DNA of 64,000 nt from Chrysemys picta bellii (taxonomy: Eukaryota; Chordata; Testudines; Emydidae). Both the position numbers and the translations under genes were made by a program. Shown in pieces: positions 11,453 through 25,035 of this stretch. The notes below the pieces were generated by a model. The model ran no database searches, was not told the origin of the DNA, and worked only from the letters and a program-made list of their open reading frames with translations. How positions within the stretch are numbered: the first letter of the stretch is position 1; every line of letters starts with the position of its first letter. The stretch lies in contig NC_088792.1 in assembly GCF_011386835.1 (NCBI RefSeq), forward strand, positions 222,731,894 to 222,795,893. Reading direction: 5' to 3'.

Positions 11453-12745
11453 AGAGATAAAACTGAATGCCAGTTTTCCCTCTAAGTTATTCTGTATTAT
11501 AGTTTGTAAATTACACAGATGGATACCAGCATGATTAATATGGAACTAAAGTTTATGAGAACTGTACACCATAGTCCCCAAATAATCTCAACATTTTCAT
11601 CTAACTTTCTTAAAATCAAATCATTCAGATTGGGATAGATTATGTACAGTAACTTCCTACCTATGTGTAGCTTAGGAACATGAAATACACAAGATAGTAA
11701 AATCCAATGTTTTTATGTGCTTCTCAAGAAAGCTTTCTATGAAAGAAGCTTCCCAGTTTAAAGAGATCATGAGAAGTTGTGCATTTTGTTTTCCTACAAT
11801 CAAATGAGAGTTAGCATCCAAAGAAATATTCTTGACAGATGCAAAGATTTCAACACCATTGTGTGAACGCTGTGCTGCCATCTTTAACAACAGCTAACAT
11901 GAGCCTGCAATGCTAATGTTTGCCTTATTCCCCTTCTCCCTCCCCCAAACCCACTCCAGAGAGTTGTTAACCAAATCTTTTTGCATTTCTTTTCAAGTCT
12001 TCAGACTGATACAGGCAGCACAGCTGAATCGGGTGATCAGCATTTCTTCCCTTGGCATCAATATCATGTTCTACTTCAAGAACTAGATTTCAAAGACTGT
12101 GTTTAACACCAGTTATTGACAGCAGAGGTGTAAAACAGTGATAGCAAATTGTTCCCAGCTCTCTACAATAGAGCACCAATAAGAATGCAACAATGCTCCT
12201 TTAGGATGCGGGTAGCAGAAGAACAGAGAAAAAAGAATCTGAAGAACATCTTACGGTCAAGGAACTAAAGGAATAAAATTGGAGCCACTGATGGGCTGAG
12301 AGACAAGATGAGGTATATGAAGGCTAAAATATCAGAAGAGCAGAGGAAAACCTCTCTACTTTTAAAATCACAAGCCCATCAAGAAAGAGAATCACTGTTA
12401 GTGCCTACAAAATCAATACTCTAAGTTATAGAATAAGACTATCATACGCCCAGAGACTATACCAAAGTTAAAAATCCTGCTCTGACGTTCTGGTAGCTTT
12501 GCACTCTCTCCAGAAATCTCTGGTCCTCCAAGTGTACTTGCACTCTAGACCAGTAGAAGTTGACAGACAGAACTGTTTGGGCTTTAAATAAAAAAAAGAC
12601 AGCTATGACTCTCTCTCCGAATGGTGGCAGAGTTATATGACATAGCAGTCCTTGGAAGAGCTGTATTTCCTTCCTTTCACCCTAAACAGATGCAAGGTAT
12701 AATTTCAACAACTAGAGCAGGATAATTACTTCCCGTGTCTTAAAT
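11453..12745. other. Intron 4 background
   Basis: AT-rich intron. I see no gene, RNA or clear repeat here. Confidence 0.5.
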
Positions 12746-12747
12746 AC

Positions 12748-13110
12748 GACACTCCTGTTAATATACTCCAGAATTATACTAGCCTTTTTCACAACTGCAT
12801 CATAATGCTTACTCATTCAATTTGTGATCCACTCTACCCCCCAGATCCTTTTCAGAAGTACTGCTGCCTAACCAGTTAATCCCCATTTTGTAATTTCACA
12901 TTTGAGTTTTCCTTCCTATGTGCAGTACTTTGCATTTATATTTATTGAATTTCATCTTGTTAAATTCAGATCAATTCTCCAATTTACCAAGATCCTTCTG
13001 ACTTCTAATCCTGTCCTCCAAAATATTTGCAACCCCTCCCAGCATGATATCACCTGCAAATTTTATAAGCACACTATTCTATTATCCAAGTCTAGATCAT
13101 CATATTGGTT
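12748..13110 (-). mobile_element. CR1-type LINE fragment (older subfamily)
   Basis: The minus strand matches the mid reverse-transcriptase region of the CR1 copy at 25-26.6 kb (shared text such as TTTGTGATCCACT and CCTGCAAATTTTATAAGCA). It is heavily decayed and has no long open frame. From 13,111 to 15,095 only AT-rich intron was seen, including a possible inverted-repeat MITE around 14,672-14,770. Confidence 0.75.
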
Positions 13111-15095
13111 CCCTTTGGCTTTTAAAAAAAAAAAAAATACCTATAATGAGTCAAGACCTTGTCAGAAGCCAGATAGAGAAACAAGATCACTCAACTGTCA
13201 AGGAAAAAGGGAATATAATTTGTTACAAGTTTCTTAACAGACCTTAATCCTACCACTTCAGAAAAAGAGTAGAAATTTTAGTAAACTACAGCAGTACACT
13301 TAAGCCGGAGATGGAAGCCTCAGTTTGATATCCATCAAAACTGAAGAATATCATGTTGTGATCAAACATTTGGAGATTAAAAATAAAGACAGGCGTTTAC
13401 AAGCTTCAAAAATATTAAAATGGAGAAAAAACAGGACTAAACATTTGAAATTCCATTGCACTTTTCACAAATTGTCATACTTGGGTATTTAATTTGATTT
13501 AAACACACAAACCCGTAGCCAAGATATTTTAACACACTTTATTTCTTAACATCAACATGATGGCTCAATACTAGAACCAATTAGAAAACTGGTTTCCCTC
13601 CCACCCCAGAAAATGTTGACCCCCTCCCAAAAAAATCATTTTCAACGTTTTCAATGGAAATTTGATTTTTATCAAAAAGCAAATTTTTAGATGAAAAATT
13701 GGAGTTTTTGATGAAAAGCCAAAATGTTCAGCGGAAAGCAGAAACTTCACAAAATGCTTTATTTCATCACAAACCCAATTTTACATCAAAAAGTAATTCT
13801 AACAGAAACTTTTTGACCCACTCCACTCAACTATATTCTTAATTCTCTTAAATAATTCAAATGAACACACAGTAAAAGGGATGATTCCCAGAGTGTTAAA
13901 CATATTTAGGCTACAGAACAGGTTTAATGCAGAGTTACTCTACCATATAGCTCAGAGGCCCTTTAATATGTTGGAATAGTAAGTATATTGTTTCGCTTTC
14001 CTACAGTTCATTTGCCTAAAAAATGCTTTGCTTTAAAAAAGAACGGATACTTTCATACATAATGACTATGTGGAAAGCACTCAGATACTATAGTGATAGG
14101 GTTTCAGATTGGCATCTGAAATAAATACTATGATTAATATATTAGAGGTAGATTGGTACAATATGCTTATAAATAAGTTAGGTGCTTGAAAAGCAATACC
14201 AAATGACTCCCCAAGTCAGCAATACTGTATATTTTCTGTGGTTCCCAACCAAACCCTATCTACTGATGGACAAGCAATATCTTAGTGTTCATATGCTTGG
14301 AATATTTCCACTGCTCTGGTTAACAATCATGCTGTTATGAGGACATCGTGGATTGCTTCTGAATTTACTTCCAGCTTGTTCATACATTTTGATCCTGGCT
14401 AGCTGTATAGGCTGAGTCCTACTGATGTTTAATTCAGAATTAACAAAATGGTTTTTTTTAAGCTACTATACCACATTGTCAAGACAACTAGCTGTATTTT
14501 AATGACACACGGTTTCATTATGTATATTGTCCTGTTTGTCACTTGATACAAACTTTACTGTTCCAAAATGAAAAGTGGATAAAATTCCAAAGACAGCGAC
14601 ACGCAGTGTTTCAATGTTTATACTGTCAGCCTGACTAAGATGGATCTTGCACCTGCTTGCAAAATGTGGCCAAACTTAGGCCTTGTCTAAAAACAAAACT
14701 GCACAAATTTAAATTAAATTCATTAGGGGTTTGCATGGATGGTGTACGGTAAATAAGGTTGGAGCCACTAATTAAATGAGGAGGATAAAGATATTCAACA
14801 GCTGCCTCATTCCCAGAGCAGCATCCATTCTGTGTACTAAGTGTAGCTGGGTCCAATGTGATCGTGTTGATGCATTATGATACTTTGAGTCTTTAAGTAC
14901 ATGAAGGGGCCAAGCTAAGATTGCCTGTGAAATCTTAATTCTGGCATTTCCCAACTTCTGAGTGCTTGACTTTGCAACCTAAATATACATTATTTGAATA
15001 CAGTATTACATACATACACAAAGATCAAAATTAGATCAAGAGACACCCAAGTATCAAAGAGGAAGACTTAAATATGAAATAGGTTATTGACCTAC

Positions 15096-15185
15096 TTGCA
15101 GCATATCATCAATCATAGTTAGGATGTACTGAACTGTCTGCTCCTTGGAGATATGAGTCATCAAGTTTATGAATGTTTTAGCACA
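15096..15185 (-). CDS. ATP6V1H: ATP6V1H exon 4
   Basis: A 90-nt exon, phase 0 at both ends, encodes 30 residues starting [20 protein letters not shown] and ending DDMLQ. The acceptor is TTTTGTAG and the donor is CAA then GTAGGT. It continues the helical repeat domain without any shift in frame. Confidence 0.95.
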
Positions 15186-16374
15186 CTACAAAATAAAATA
15201 CATTCAAATTAATATTAGCAATTGTTTTATAAAATGCAGTAGAATCTCAATAATTCACATTTTGGCTTTATGTAAATTTTAAGCATCCTAATGGCTTATT
15301 CATCTACAATATAATATGAATACATTTGACATTACAATGAAATACTTTTGCCATTCTGTTCATTACCTTTTACAAATTGTTCTATGGCATTCAATGGAAA
15401 CGGTGAGAAGTAACTAGCGGGAGTTAGCAAGGTTCCTCAACGTGATTTGTCAAAAGATTAATGAGTCAGAATTAGAATCTCTCCTTCAATGTTTCTTTTA
15501 AGAAAAAGAAAATTTACAAGACATGGGCAAATTTAGTGACAGATGCTGAAGGGATTGCAAGTTTCTCTCTATCAGTGGTGCAGGACCAGCACTTGGAAAG
15601 CTTATCTGGCCTGCCCATATGTTTCTGACTGGAAGATAGATACAAGTTGGACCTTAAGAATTATTCCAACTGCTTTCCTCCCCCTGGCACAATTTAATCA
15701 TGATATGTTTTCAGCAGCAGATTTCACGAACTGCTTGAGTTAGAGATTCATGCTTTATCTTACTTGAAAAGAAAATGAGAGCAAGCATATGGAGAGTACG
15801 GGGAAAGCTGTTGAGGAGAAGCTAGAAAGAGTCACAAAAACTTACCACTACTCTTTACATTCTATGTAACTTTCAAGCTACTTTATTTCAAACTATGCTG
15901 TGTCATCAGTTTAGTGTACCACCTTGGACAGCTACACTGTCACTATACAAACAATGCATATTATATGTAGCTATTTAAATAGTGTATGCATTAGTTACAT
16001 TTTAAAATGCAAATTCCATTTATTTGAGTTTAAGTTGTACCAAAATGCACCCAACCATATCAGAAAAACAATACCTAAAAAGTGGTATCCAAGAGCACAA
16101 TAAATGTGTGTGAAACTTCCCAGCTTCTTTTGATCTCATTCCAGCTGAACACATTTAAAAATTAAGAGGTCTGTTAAAATAATGGTTAAGTTCCACCTCA
16201 TAAAAATTCATTTACAATATAACTGTCTGAAGCCCTGCTAAAACTTGCTAAATAGCATAACAGCAAAATACATACTTCCAACATTTAATTAGAGATAGTA
16301 TGGCAAGAGCAACCCCTGCCCTCCCCCCCAACCCACCCCACCCCACAAAAAATTAAAAAAGGAAGCTGGGTTAC
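15186..16374. other. Intron 3
   Basis: The intron between exons 4 and 3. It has no recognisable repeat apart from a C-rich tract near 16,315-16,345, close to the exon 3 donor. Confidence 0.6.
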
Positions 16375-16477
16375 CTGACTGCCTTCCGCTTGCAGCAATT
16401 CTTGTTTTTCTTCTGGGCTCCTCTTCTGCTCAAATCTTTGAATAAATTCACAGTCTTCACCTGAAATCATCTGTCCT
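16375..16477 (-). CDS. ATP6V1H: ATP6V1H exon 3
   Basis: This 103-nt exon begins with the third base of the Gln codon split from exon 2 and then encodes 34 residues, starting GQMISGEDCEFIQRFEQKRS and ending EGSQ. The acceptor is TTTTTCAG before 16477. The donor is CAG then GTAACC, at phase 0. The segment forms part of the N-terminal all-helical HEAT/armadillo-like domain of subunit H. Confidence 0.95.
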
Positions 16478-16683
16478 CTGAAAAACAAAATACGAAGCCA
16501 TAGGAACTTTTTGTATCTGTGTTATTTCAGGCCTTATTTCTTTCAAGATGCTATTTGACATGAGAGGCACTCTTCCTTTATTAAAGTCATAATAAACTTA
16601 GTCCTATCATGACTGCGTGAGGCACTCCTATTCTGCTGAGAGCCTCATGTGCAAAGGAATGAATAATTTAATAGGGAATAGGG

Positions 16684-16992
16684 CAGGGGTCTGCAACCTT
16701 TCAGAAGCGGTGCGTGTGTCGAGTCTTCATTTATTCACTCTAATTTAAGATTTCATGTGCCAGTAATACAGTTTTTAGAAGGTCTCTTTCTATAAGTCTA
16801 TAATATATAGCTAAACTATTGTTGTATGTAAAGTAAATAAGATTTTTTAAATGTTTAAGAAGCTTCATTTAAAATTAAATTAAAATGCAGAGCCCCCCAG
16901 ACCAGTGGCCAAGACCCAGGCAGTGTGAGTGCCACTGAAAAATCAGCTCGAGTGACGCCTTTGGCATGCATGCCATAGGTTGCCTACCCCTG
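16684..16992. mobile_element. Non-autonomous hAT element (309 bp)
   Basis: Terminal repeats CAGGGGTCTGCAACCTTTCA and ATAGGTTGCCTACCCCTG are flanked by a perfect 8-bp duplication GAATAGGG (16676-16683 and 16993-17000). This is a textbook hAT footprint. The interior is AT-rich and non-coding. Confidence 0.93.
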
Positions 16993-17394
16993 GAATAGGG
17001 AATAATTTAAAGATGCAATTCTGTGTCTCTTGACTACTCAACAGCATCACCTCAGTCATCCTTAGATTTCCTCCAACCCGTGGAAGCACATAAGGAATCA
17101 TTTGAGAGATGCAGTACTGGCTATATACATACCTCGAGTACATGCTGAAAACAAGATCGGCAACACAACTATAATCCAGTTGAAAAAACATGTGCAAATA
17201 CAAAACTTGTTAGTCTTATTTTATGAAATAAGAAGTTTTAATGCCAAAAATGAAGTGTGAGGGAACAGGAAATTTTTTTCGAAGTAAAGTTCTGGTTTCT
17301 AGGTCAGATTTTTACTTTTTCAAAACTGTTAACACACACTTGTGGTTTTAATCAGTTGATATGTGGTATTTAGAAGATGGTGACTATACCAATC

Positions 17395-17723
17395 TGACTT
17401 GACTTCTAACTGGGTTTGTGGGGTTGAAAAGGAATTTCCCCCCAGATCAGATTGGCAGTTTTTCACCTTCCTCTACAGCCTGTGGATGCAAGTCACTTGC
17501 CAGGATTAGCTAAGTAGATCTTACTAATCATTTCCCTGCCATTTCAGGGGCCTTGGTGCATCTTGTTTCCTCAATCTCTGCCAATGGCACGTTGTAGTTA
17601 GTGTCCTGTGAGCTATAATACTTTGTCTCCTGTCAGTTGGTTAACATGTGGGTGCTGGGCCACCACAGAAGGTCAGAACAGAATTGGATGTAGTGGTCCC
17701 TTCTAGCCTTAAACTATGACCCA
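17395..17723 (+). mobile_element. CR1 LINE 3' fragment
   Basis: The plus strand carries the CR1 3' region with GGAATTTCCCCCCAGATCAG, TTTTTCACCTTCCTCTACAG and the end GTCCCTTCTAGCCTTAAACTATGAC. It is the same subfamily as 21.7-22.2 kb. A poly-G run follows near 17,745. From 17,760 to 18,515 I see nothing. Confidence 0.8.
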
Positions 17724-18518
17724 ATGGACAGGTAAAGGATGGAAGGGGGGGGGGGGACTTGAGCTAGTGTGTTCCACAGCTACTTCCTTTATCCATCCAA
17801 ATCTGTAGTTGAAAGTCTGTTGTAGCTAAACATTAGCAACTGTAAAGAACATTAAGATAATTAAAGAGCCACCATTGGTGATATTTCCATTTATCAAACT
17901 GAGCTACAGGACTGGCAGAATCTTCTACTTATAACAATGCAAAAGTTATTCCCACACCTGATAATGAGCAGGATAAGGCAGCAGAAACAACACTTATTGT
18001 CTAGGTATAGTAAGGAAAATTATGTAGTCAAAGGAAGATGAAAATCCACAGCATTAATACTTGCCAAATATCACAGGTTAACACACAAAGGGACCAAGTT
18101 ACAGAGGCTGAAGCTCTTCAGAGAAGTGGAGAATTGTGCATAAAGCCATCCAATGCCAAAATTAAACAGACTGGAAGTATAACATATTACTACTTCTTGT
18201 TTCAGTTTTTCCAGCATTTTTAACTTTTTACATTTCCACTGAGTCAAAGGTCTTTTCCACCTGCCAAAGCCACACAGAACAAGTTCTTCTAGTCAGCCTT
18301 TTCCACAATCTGAGTCACTGCCTGCAGGTGGTCCATGATTAAAAATTGAGTAAAAACTCTGCCAGTTCTCAGGGCAGATTCAAGTGCAGTAATCCCTGTA
18401 GCGTGTTCACCAGGATTAGTGAAGTACAGAAAATGGAAGATCTGTAATACAACATGTTTATGCTTTTCCCTCTTCTGAATTAAATACCACTGTTACTTGG
18501 CCCATCCCAAAGTATCTC

Positions 18519-19190
18519 TGTCACAGGGTGACTGGCCCCTTTAAGGGGAGATGGGGCCAGCCACACCTGTGCCATAATTGGATAGCTGCTTCCTGGTGTG
18601 AGAGGGTGGGACTAAGGAGGGCCATGTGACAGCTTAATGGACACCTGGGGCCTTATAAAATGATAGAGTGAGATCAATCTGCAGTAGAACCACAGGGAAT
18701 GGAGCAGGCTGCCGTGGAAGGCCCTGGCACAAGGGTCTGTAGGGCATTGGGTATTTCAGGCTAATCAGCCCAACGGTCCAGAGCTTTATACCACAACAGG
18801 GAAGGAGTCAAGAAGCAAAGCTCAGAAGGGGCTGAGCACAATACAGAAGGGGGACTAGCCTGGGAGATGAGTGCTCTATCGCAGAGCCAGAAAGACTCTC
18901 ACAGACAGTGAGAAAGGGGTTGGGAACAGGGACAGAGAGTTGGGCTGAAGTTAATTCACAAAAAGGCAGAAGAACCTTCTCATCTGCTGTGACTACAGTT
19001 GGACTTTTGCTACCCCGGAAGAAGTTAAAATTGTGTTTGTGACTTGGCCGGTGGGCTAGGCCACATCATGACAGACTGGCATGGGGAGAGCTGAGGAGAC
19101 CCATCTCAGGACAGGAAACTCAGGAAGGGTGTGCCAGCAGCTCCACACTTGACCAACAGGGGATGCTACAGGGCAGCCTGGCCCCAAAAC
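18519..19190 (+). repeat. LTR-like interspersed repeat
   Basis: The block starts TGTCACAGGGTGACTGGCCC, carries a TATA-like TTATAAAA near 18,654, and has the GC-rich, non-coding look of the solo LTRs at 42.9 and 52.3 kb. No clean TG..CA boundaries or target duplication were found, so the right edge is uncertain and the class is only inferred. Confidence 0.45.
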
Positions 19191-19234
19191 CACCTCCCCG
19201 TTTTCACACTTATGTGAAGTTGCTACACTATATG

Positions 19235-19833
19235 TGGGGCACTACCAAATTCACGGTCCATTTTGGCCAATTTCACAGTCATAGGATTTTTAAAATAATA
19301 AATTTCATGTTTTCAGCTATTTAAATCTGAAATTTCATGGTGTTGTAACTGTAGGGGTCCTGACCCAAAAGCGGGTAGTGAGGGTGTCACAAGTTTATTG
19401 AAGAAGTGTTGTGGTACTGCCACCCTTACTTCTGTGCTGCTGTTGGCAGCGGCACTGCCTTCAGAGCTGGGAGGCTGGAGAGTGGCAGCTGTTGGCAGCA
19501 CCACCGCCAGCAGCAGCGCAGAAGTAAGGGTGGCGTGGTATGGTATTGCTACCTTTACTTCTGTGCTGTTGCCTTCAGAGCTGGGCCCTCAGCTAGCAGC
19601 CACCACTCTCCGGCCACCCAGCTCTGAAGGCAGTGCACAAGGGTGGCAATACCACGACCCCCACTACAATAACCTTGCAACCCCTCTGCAACCCCCTTTG
19701 GGGTCAGGACCCCCAGTTGAGAAATGCTGGTCTCCCCTGTGACACCTGTATACTATAGGGTAAAAGTACACAAAAGACCAGATTTCACAGTCCGTGATGC
19801 GTTTTTCACGGCTGTGAATTTGGTAGGGCCCTA
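19235..19833. mobile_element. Non-autonomous hAT element (~599 bp)
   Basis: Terminal repeats GGGGCACTACCAAATTCAC and GTGAATTTGGTAGGGCCC are flanked by ACTATATG (19227-19234) and GCTATATG (19834-19841), an 8-bp duplication with one mismatch. The open frames inside fall in an internal repeat of GCCACCCTTACTTCTG blocks and its inverse, and are not genes. Confidence 0.85.
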
Positions 19834-19841
19834 GCTATATG

Positions 19842-21710
19842 ATAATACTTAACTGGCAAAACATTACCGGGTACAGTTTATAAGCTTATACAAAAAGTGA
19901 GTTGAAATTGGTCCTCAAGGACCATATCAAATCATATTTTTGACAATCTAGCCAGGCTTCCCTAATTTTAGAAAGATTTCTAAGAACTCACTAGTTGAGG
20001 AGTCTTAAGGTTTATACTCAAATTAGGTTGCTAGAGGTCTGCAATCAAATACAGCTTCTGTATTCTTAAAAAGGACACTGATCAACCAGTTATGGCTTAA
20101 AAAACAGTGTTCTAAAAATATGGAGCTGCATTCCAAAGGGTCCAATGCAGCTTAGTGATGTATGATTTTTGTCCTTCCCTCCCTCCCTAAGAAAGTTGGA
20201 TCCAGAAGACCCAGTGTTTGTATTTAGTAGTAAGCATCAATGTAAACCTGTGTATATGCATGCCAAGATGGACTATGGGGGAAAATGAGGGAGACTAAAT
20301 TACCACTTCGCCCCCACAGTAGGAGGAACATCACAATGATGTTCTCCTGATGATCTCTTCTAATCTGCGGGTGGGGAGCATTCCCCTGCACACAAGTGTA
20401 TCAAGATTTCATTTTTATTTCAAGAGATAATTTTGGATTTTTAATATAACCAGATTTTCCAGGAACAGGAATACAGAATGAAGCCCTTGTTGTATTTTGT
20501 ATTCTATTTTTGTATGCTTTGACATGTGAAGATTTTGTTGTTCAACATTTTGTTCTTAACACTGCCTCATAACAAGCCATTTCTCAGCATGCATAGGGGC
20601 CAACTCACCGCTACCAAAAAGATTTATAAAGCCAAGTCTCATTGGTCCCTTAAGACAGTGGCTTCTGGCAAGATGGAGGTAATTTTTATAACACAGCCCA
20701 TGGAGACTGTGAAGCCCCCAGGGATTAACAAACCTGTACAGTTTTAGTCAGCCAAGAGATTGACATGAGAGAACAATAATCAATCAGCATTGGTGAAACT
20801 AGAAAATTCCATACAATCTAAAAAGTAATCAGAAAATATCCACTTCATTGTTTTTAGAACACTTCATACTAACATAACACTTGTCATCTTCAAAGAACAT
20901 TACAAACGTTAAATAAGATTTAAGAAGAGCCCTTGATTACAACTTTAGAGTTTGAGAAAGCAGTGCAAAAATAAGGCATGTGAGTTTATTAAAAAAAAAA
21001 AAAAAAAAACGGTAAAAGTTTATCAACTGTCAAAAAAAAGCTTTCAAACAAATAAAGCTCTCTACTTTGATCTAACATTAAAGCTCAAGGAAATCAAAGG
21101 CAAAGGAAGACATTCCCTGGAAAAAAGGAAGAATTGAGGTTTAATATTTGTTTATTTATAAGTGCCAGTCTGAGCAGACATTTGTAGCACAGAGTTGTAT
21201 AAAAGAAGTTTGACAGTTTAGTAAACAATTCATTAATATTTCATCAGAGACTTTGGGAATCTGAATAATGCCTTACCAATGTCAAAAATGCCACCTCCCA
21301 ATCACTTCATTTTAAAATTAAAATGACTACTTATCTAATAACCCCAAGGAGTCTCATGAATACCAATGTAAAAGCCATACAACCATGGAAGAAAAACCCA
21401 ATCCTCCCCTTTGGTGCCAGTGGTCAAGATTTTTCCCCATTATTAATATGCTGAGGTTTACCAATTCTTTACAATTAAAGGTTTAAGGTAACCACAGTCT
21501 CCCCATTTCATAACACTCTTTTTACCCCCCCGCAAAATTATTCAATTGTACTGTTACTAAGACACAGTCAATAAAGCATTGTCCTGCAACCAAGAATGCA
21601 GCACAATGAGCTAGAGTGCATTTTGTTCAAGAAGTGCCAGATCTCACATATGCCAAGTCACCGTGTACCTTTTCTAGTGCTAGACAGCAAGTCAAATTCT
21701 TCACACTCAA
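19842..21710. other. Intron 2 background
   Basis: AT-rich intron with a poly-A run of about 20 near 20,990-21,009. No gene or clear transposon recognised. Confidence 0.5.
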
Positions 21711-21714
21711 AAAG

Positions 21715-22190
21715 GAAATAGTTTCACCAGATAGATTCAGATAAATTGATAGATTGTCTGGTTTTAAGATTAAATTAGATAAGTTTATGGAGGGAATGGT
21801 TTAATGGTAAAACATATTAGCTGAGGAATACCGAGCAATAGCAGGTAAATAATATAATGGCTAACAAGGGTCAGGCTGGAGACTCTTCCCTACATGCTCG
21901 GGGTCTTACTGATCGCCATATTTGGGGTCGGGAAGGAATTTTCCTCCAGGGTAGATTGGCTGAGGCCCTGGAGGTTTTTCGCCTTCCTCCGCAGCATGGG
22001 GCAGGGATGGCTAGCAGGAGGGTTCTCTGCCAATTGAAGTCACCAAGACACAGGATTTGGGGACTTCATCAGCAGAGTCAAGGGAAGGGTAGGGACGGTT
22101 TTGTGGCCTGCAGCATGCAGGGGGTCAGACCAGATGATCATAATGGTCCCTTCTGACCTTAAAGTCTATGAGTCTATGAGATTCTCAATT
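21715..22190 (+). mobile_element. CR1 LINE 3' fragment
   Basis: The plus strand carries a CR1 C-terminal remnant and 3' UTR, with GGGTCGGGAAGGAATTTTCC, TCGCCTTCCTCCGCAGCATG and the ending GGTCCCTTCTGACCTTAAAG followed by the octamer-like tail TCTATGAG repeated twice. This tail repeat is typical of CR1. Confidence 0.88.
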
Positions 22191-23225
22191 CTAAGGCCAA
22201 AAGACCATTGTGATTATCTGATGCACCTGTAAAGCTTTACATTGGTAAGTCATTTGATTGTTAAATAGTTTTCCCATGTGATGTTACAGACTAATGTTAT
22301 GTTCCCTTTAAGTATGAGCCACTCACACTGCTGCCCATTAATCGTACTACAACTCTGCCACTTATCCCATGGAACAAATTACTTTTTTTTTTTTAAAGTC
22401 AAAATAAAGTCAATACTTCATTCGCACCCTGGATATGAGGCAGGCATTAGTAACTGCTATTATAGGACTGAAGAAGGCAGATGATGTTGGTTATTGTTCT
22501 ATATAATTCTTAAGCAACAAGTGTTTGTAAGAGAGCATTTATAAAAAGCTCTTTGTCAGAGTAGTTGATACAGACACTTGTGATTAGTTTGGTTTTTCCA
22601 TCATGCATTCCTCATGATAACTGTAGTTCCTGTTTTGTTCACATGACACAGCAAAGTGAAACTGGCTTTCTGTTTTAAACAGAATATTAGACACTTCTAT
22701 TAATTACTATTGGTACCACCCCATACTCACTTTATCAGCATGTCAAGATGCAAAATTTTTACCCAAGTGCCCTTGGCATGTGATGCTTTATGACAGTATT
22801 AGGGGACACTTATATTATCTGATTGCTTGACTGGTTTAATAATCATATTCAAGTTTATATAGAGGGAATGGCTTCTGTGCAATTGTACCAGCACAAACTG
22901 CACCAAGCAGAAAAAAAAATCTCTAAAAATGTTTTAAAGGCAAGAAATTATAAAAACATTGACATACGATTTGATTTTAGTCAATTTCAAAAAATTAAAG
23001 CTGACAGTATCTCTTTACAAATGAAATCCACAACCACCAAGAATGTAAATACCCCTTTTTAAAACACTTGGCGATCCTCGGAAGGCAAAGTGTGAACTAT
23101 TATGCAACACACAACTCACTCAAACATCAAGTGTTCTTATATGTTTGCATCCTACAGTATAGTACTGTAGTTTTCTAAATGCAAGAGCATGGATTCTGAG
23201 AAGGGTATCTACTGGTTCCAATAGA
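22191..23225. other. Intron 2 background
   Basis: AT-rich intron. I see no gene or RNA. The open frames here have no protein-like signal that I trust. Confidence 0.5.
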
Positions 23226-23226
23226 G

Positions 23227-23639
23227 CAGCAGTTCTCAAACTGTGGGTTGAGACCGCAAATTGGGTCACGACCCCATTTTAGTGGGGTCGCCAGGGCTGG
23301 CTTAGACTTGCAGGGGCCCGGGGTTGAAGCCCGAGCCTCACTGCCTGGAGCTGGAGCTGAAGCCGAAGCCCGAGGGCTTCAGCCCTGGGCAGCAGGGCTC
23401 AGGTTACAGACCCCCCTCCTGGGGCTGAAGCCCTTGAGCTACAGCTTCCCCCACACACACACACACCCACCCACAGTGGTAGGGCTCGGGCTTTGGCCCT
23501 CCCACCCAGGGCAGTGAGTCTCAGGCGGGCTCAAGCTTCAGTCCCCCTCTTCCCCCCCCCCCCCCCCCCTTCTGGGGTCATGTTGTAATTTTTGTTGTCA
23601 GAAGGGGGAGGGGGGTGCAATGACGTTTGAGAACCCCTG
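23227..23639. mobile_element. Non-autonomous hAT element with poly-C run
   Basis: Terminal repeats CAGCAGTTCTCAAACTGTGG and TTTGAGAACCCCTG match the family at 44.2 kb. The flanks CAATAGAG and CAGTAGAA agree at 6 of 8 bases. The interior is GC-rich, with a CA repeat near 23,452-23,466 and a run of 18 C at 23,552-23,569. Confidence 0.8.
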
Positions 23640-25030
23640 CAGTAGAAGACTATTTTACCGTTTTTGAAAGTCTCCTTCAGGAAAGGGAAACCTGGCTTCC
23701 CTCAAGTGAAATATTCTGATTTTACAGTGCAGCAGCATGAAGACAATGTTTTCTACAGTCTATACACAAAATTAAGTGTAAACTACTACACAAAGGCTGT
23801 TAGTTTTTTTGTTTTGTTAAGACTATTGACCCTAGTTAGAATTACACCCAAAACTAGGTAAACGGATGTTTCGGTATTAAAATAATGAATTCTCAGTTCA
23901 ATTAATTTGCAAAACTGACAATATAGTCAATGACAAATGCAGAAAATATTTTCAGTTATAATGATACTACCTAAATATTTTAAGTTCTTGCAGACATGCT
24001 ACACACTCTGAAATCAAACACTGCCAGTAAACACAGCTACATGTTTTGTGTAATTTTACTTTTTGTTTACATGCATAACATTCAGAGGCAGGATAAACAA
24101 TACACTAGTTAGACTTAGACTAAACTGACCCTGTACTAGAGAACTCAGGACCTAGATACTGGCATATACTAGAATTTGAGCAACTGTGAGCAAGCAACTT
24201 TACTCCAGCAGTGCAGAATGGGCAGAGGTGAACTTTGGAAGACACCTCTCCTGTGTGCTTTAAAACCACTGATTTAATGTAATTTTAAAACAGCTCATAA
24301 AATATAACTAACAGCATATATACCACTTATAAAACCACAAATAAATAAAATGGCACCTCGAGAAAACTGAACATAAAATCTTATCCAATCTAGGGCCAAA
24401 ACCAGAAGACCTGATTTGAGACAGGCCTCCATTTTTGAGGGCACATGAAATGTGCTAACAGTTTTATCTATGGACTGTCAGCACAGCATCTCAGATAATC
24501 TTAACTCTCAGAATGGAGCATGAAAGAGGCGCTCTCTAAAATAATCAGGATCAACCCACATAGGTCAATCACCACTTTGAACTGCATCAAAAAATAAATC
24601 AAATGCAAATGTTATCTGTATTATCATAGCACACAGGAGCCCCAGTCATGAACCAGGACCCCACTGTTCTAAGCGCAGTACAGTCCCCAACACGTGTTGT
24701 CGACCAAGCACTAGTGCACTATGCTTCATTCTAGAAACATCACTAAGTAAATGGGCAGTTGCATTCTGCGCTAGCAAACATTCCCAAATGGTCCAAAAGT
24801 ATAGCTCCATCTTGACTGAACATGTTGAAGTAATCTAATATGGAAATAGCGGAGGCATGGACTAACTATGGCAAGGGCCATACACATCAGGAAAAGTCAC
24901 AAATTTTCATTCCTCCAGGAGCTGCCAAGGATAACAAGGTTCAGCATCTTGAGAACAAAAGGCAGGCATACTCTCTCAATAAAGGGACCATACCACCTTT
25001 CTGCCATCTTCTCATGATGGTCTCCCATCG
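23640..25030. other. Intron 2, one old repeat at 24,621-24,705
   Basis: Mostly unremarkable AT-rich intron. At about 24,621-24,705 lies GGAGCCCCAGTCATGAACCA followed by GGACCCC and TAAGCGCAGTACAG. The same text recurs at about 48,205, so it is an old interspersed repeat, class not determined. Confidence 0.5.
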
Positions 25031-25035
25031 TTCTA

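Noticed and set aside
19398..19742. 114-codon plus-strand open frame
   Set aside because: It is made of the internal repeats of the hAT element at 19,235-19,833.
23446..23570. CA-rich and poly-C tracts as regulatory elements
   Set aside because: They are simple repeats inside a hAT element and need no special function.
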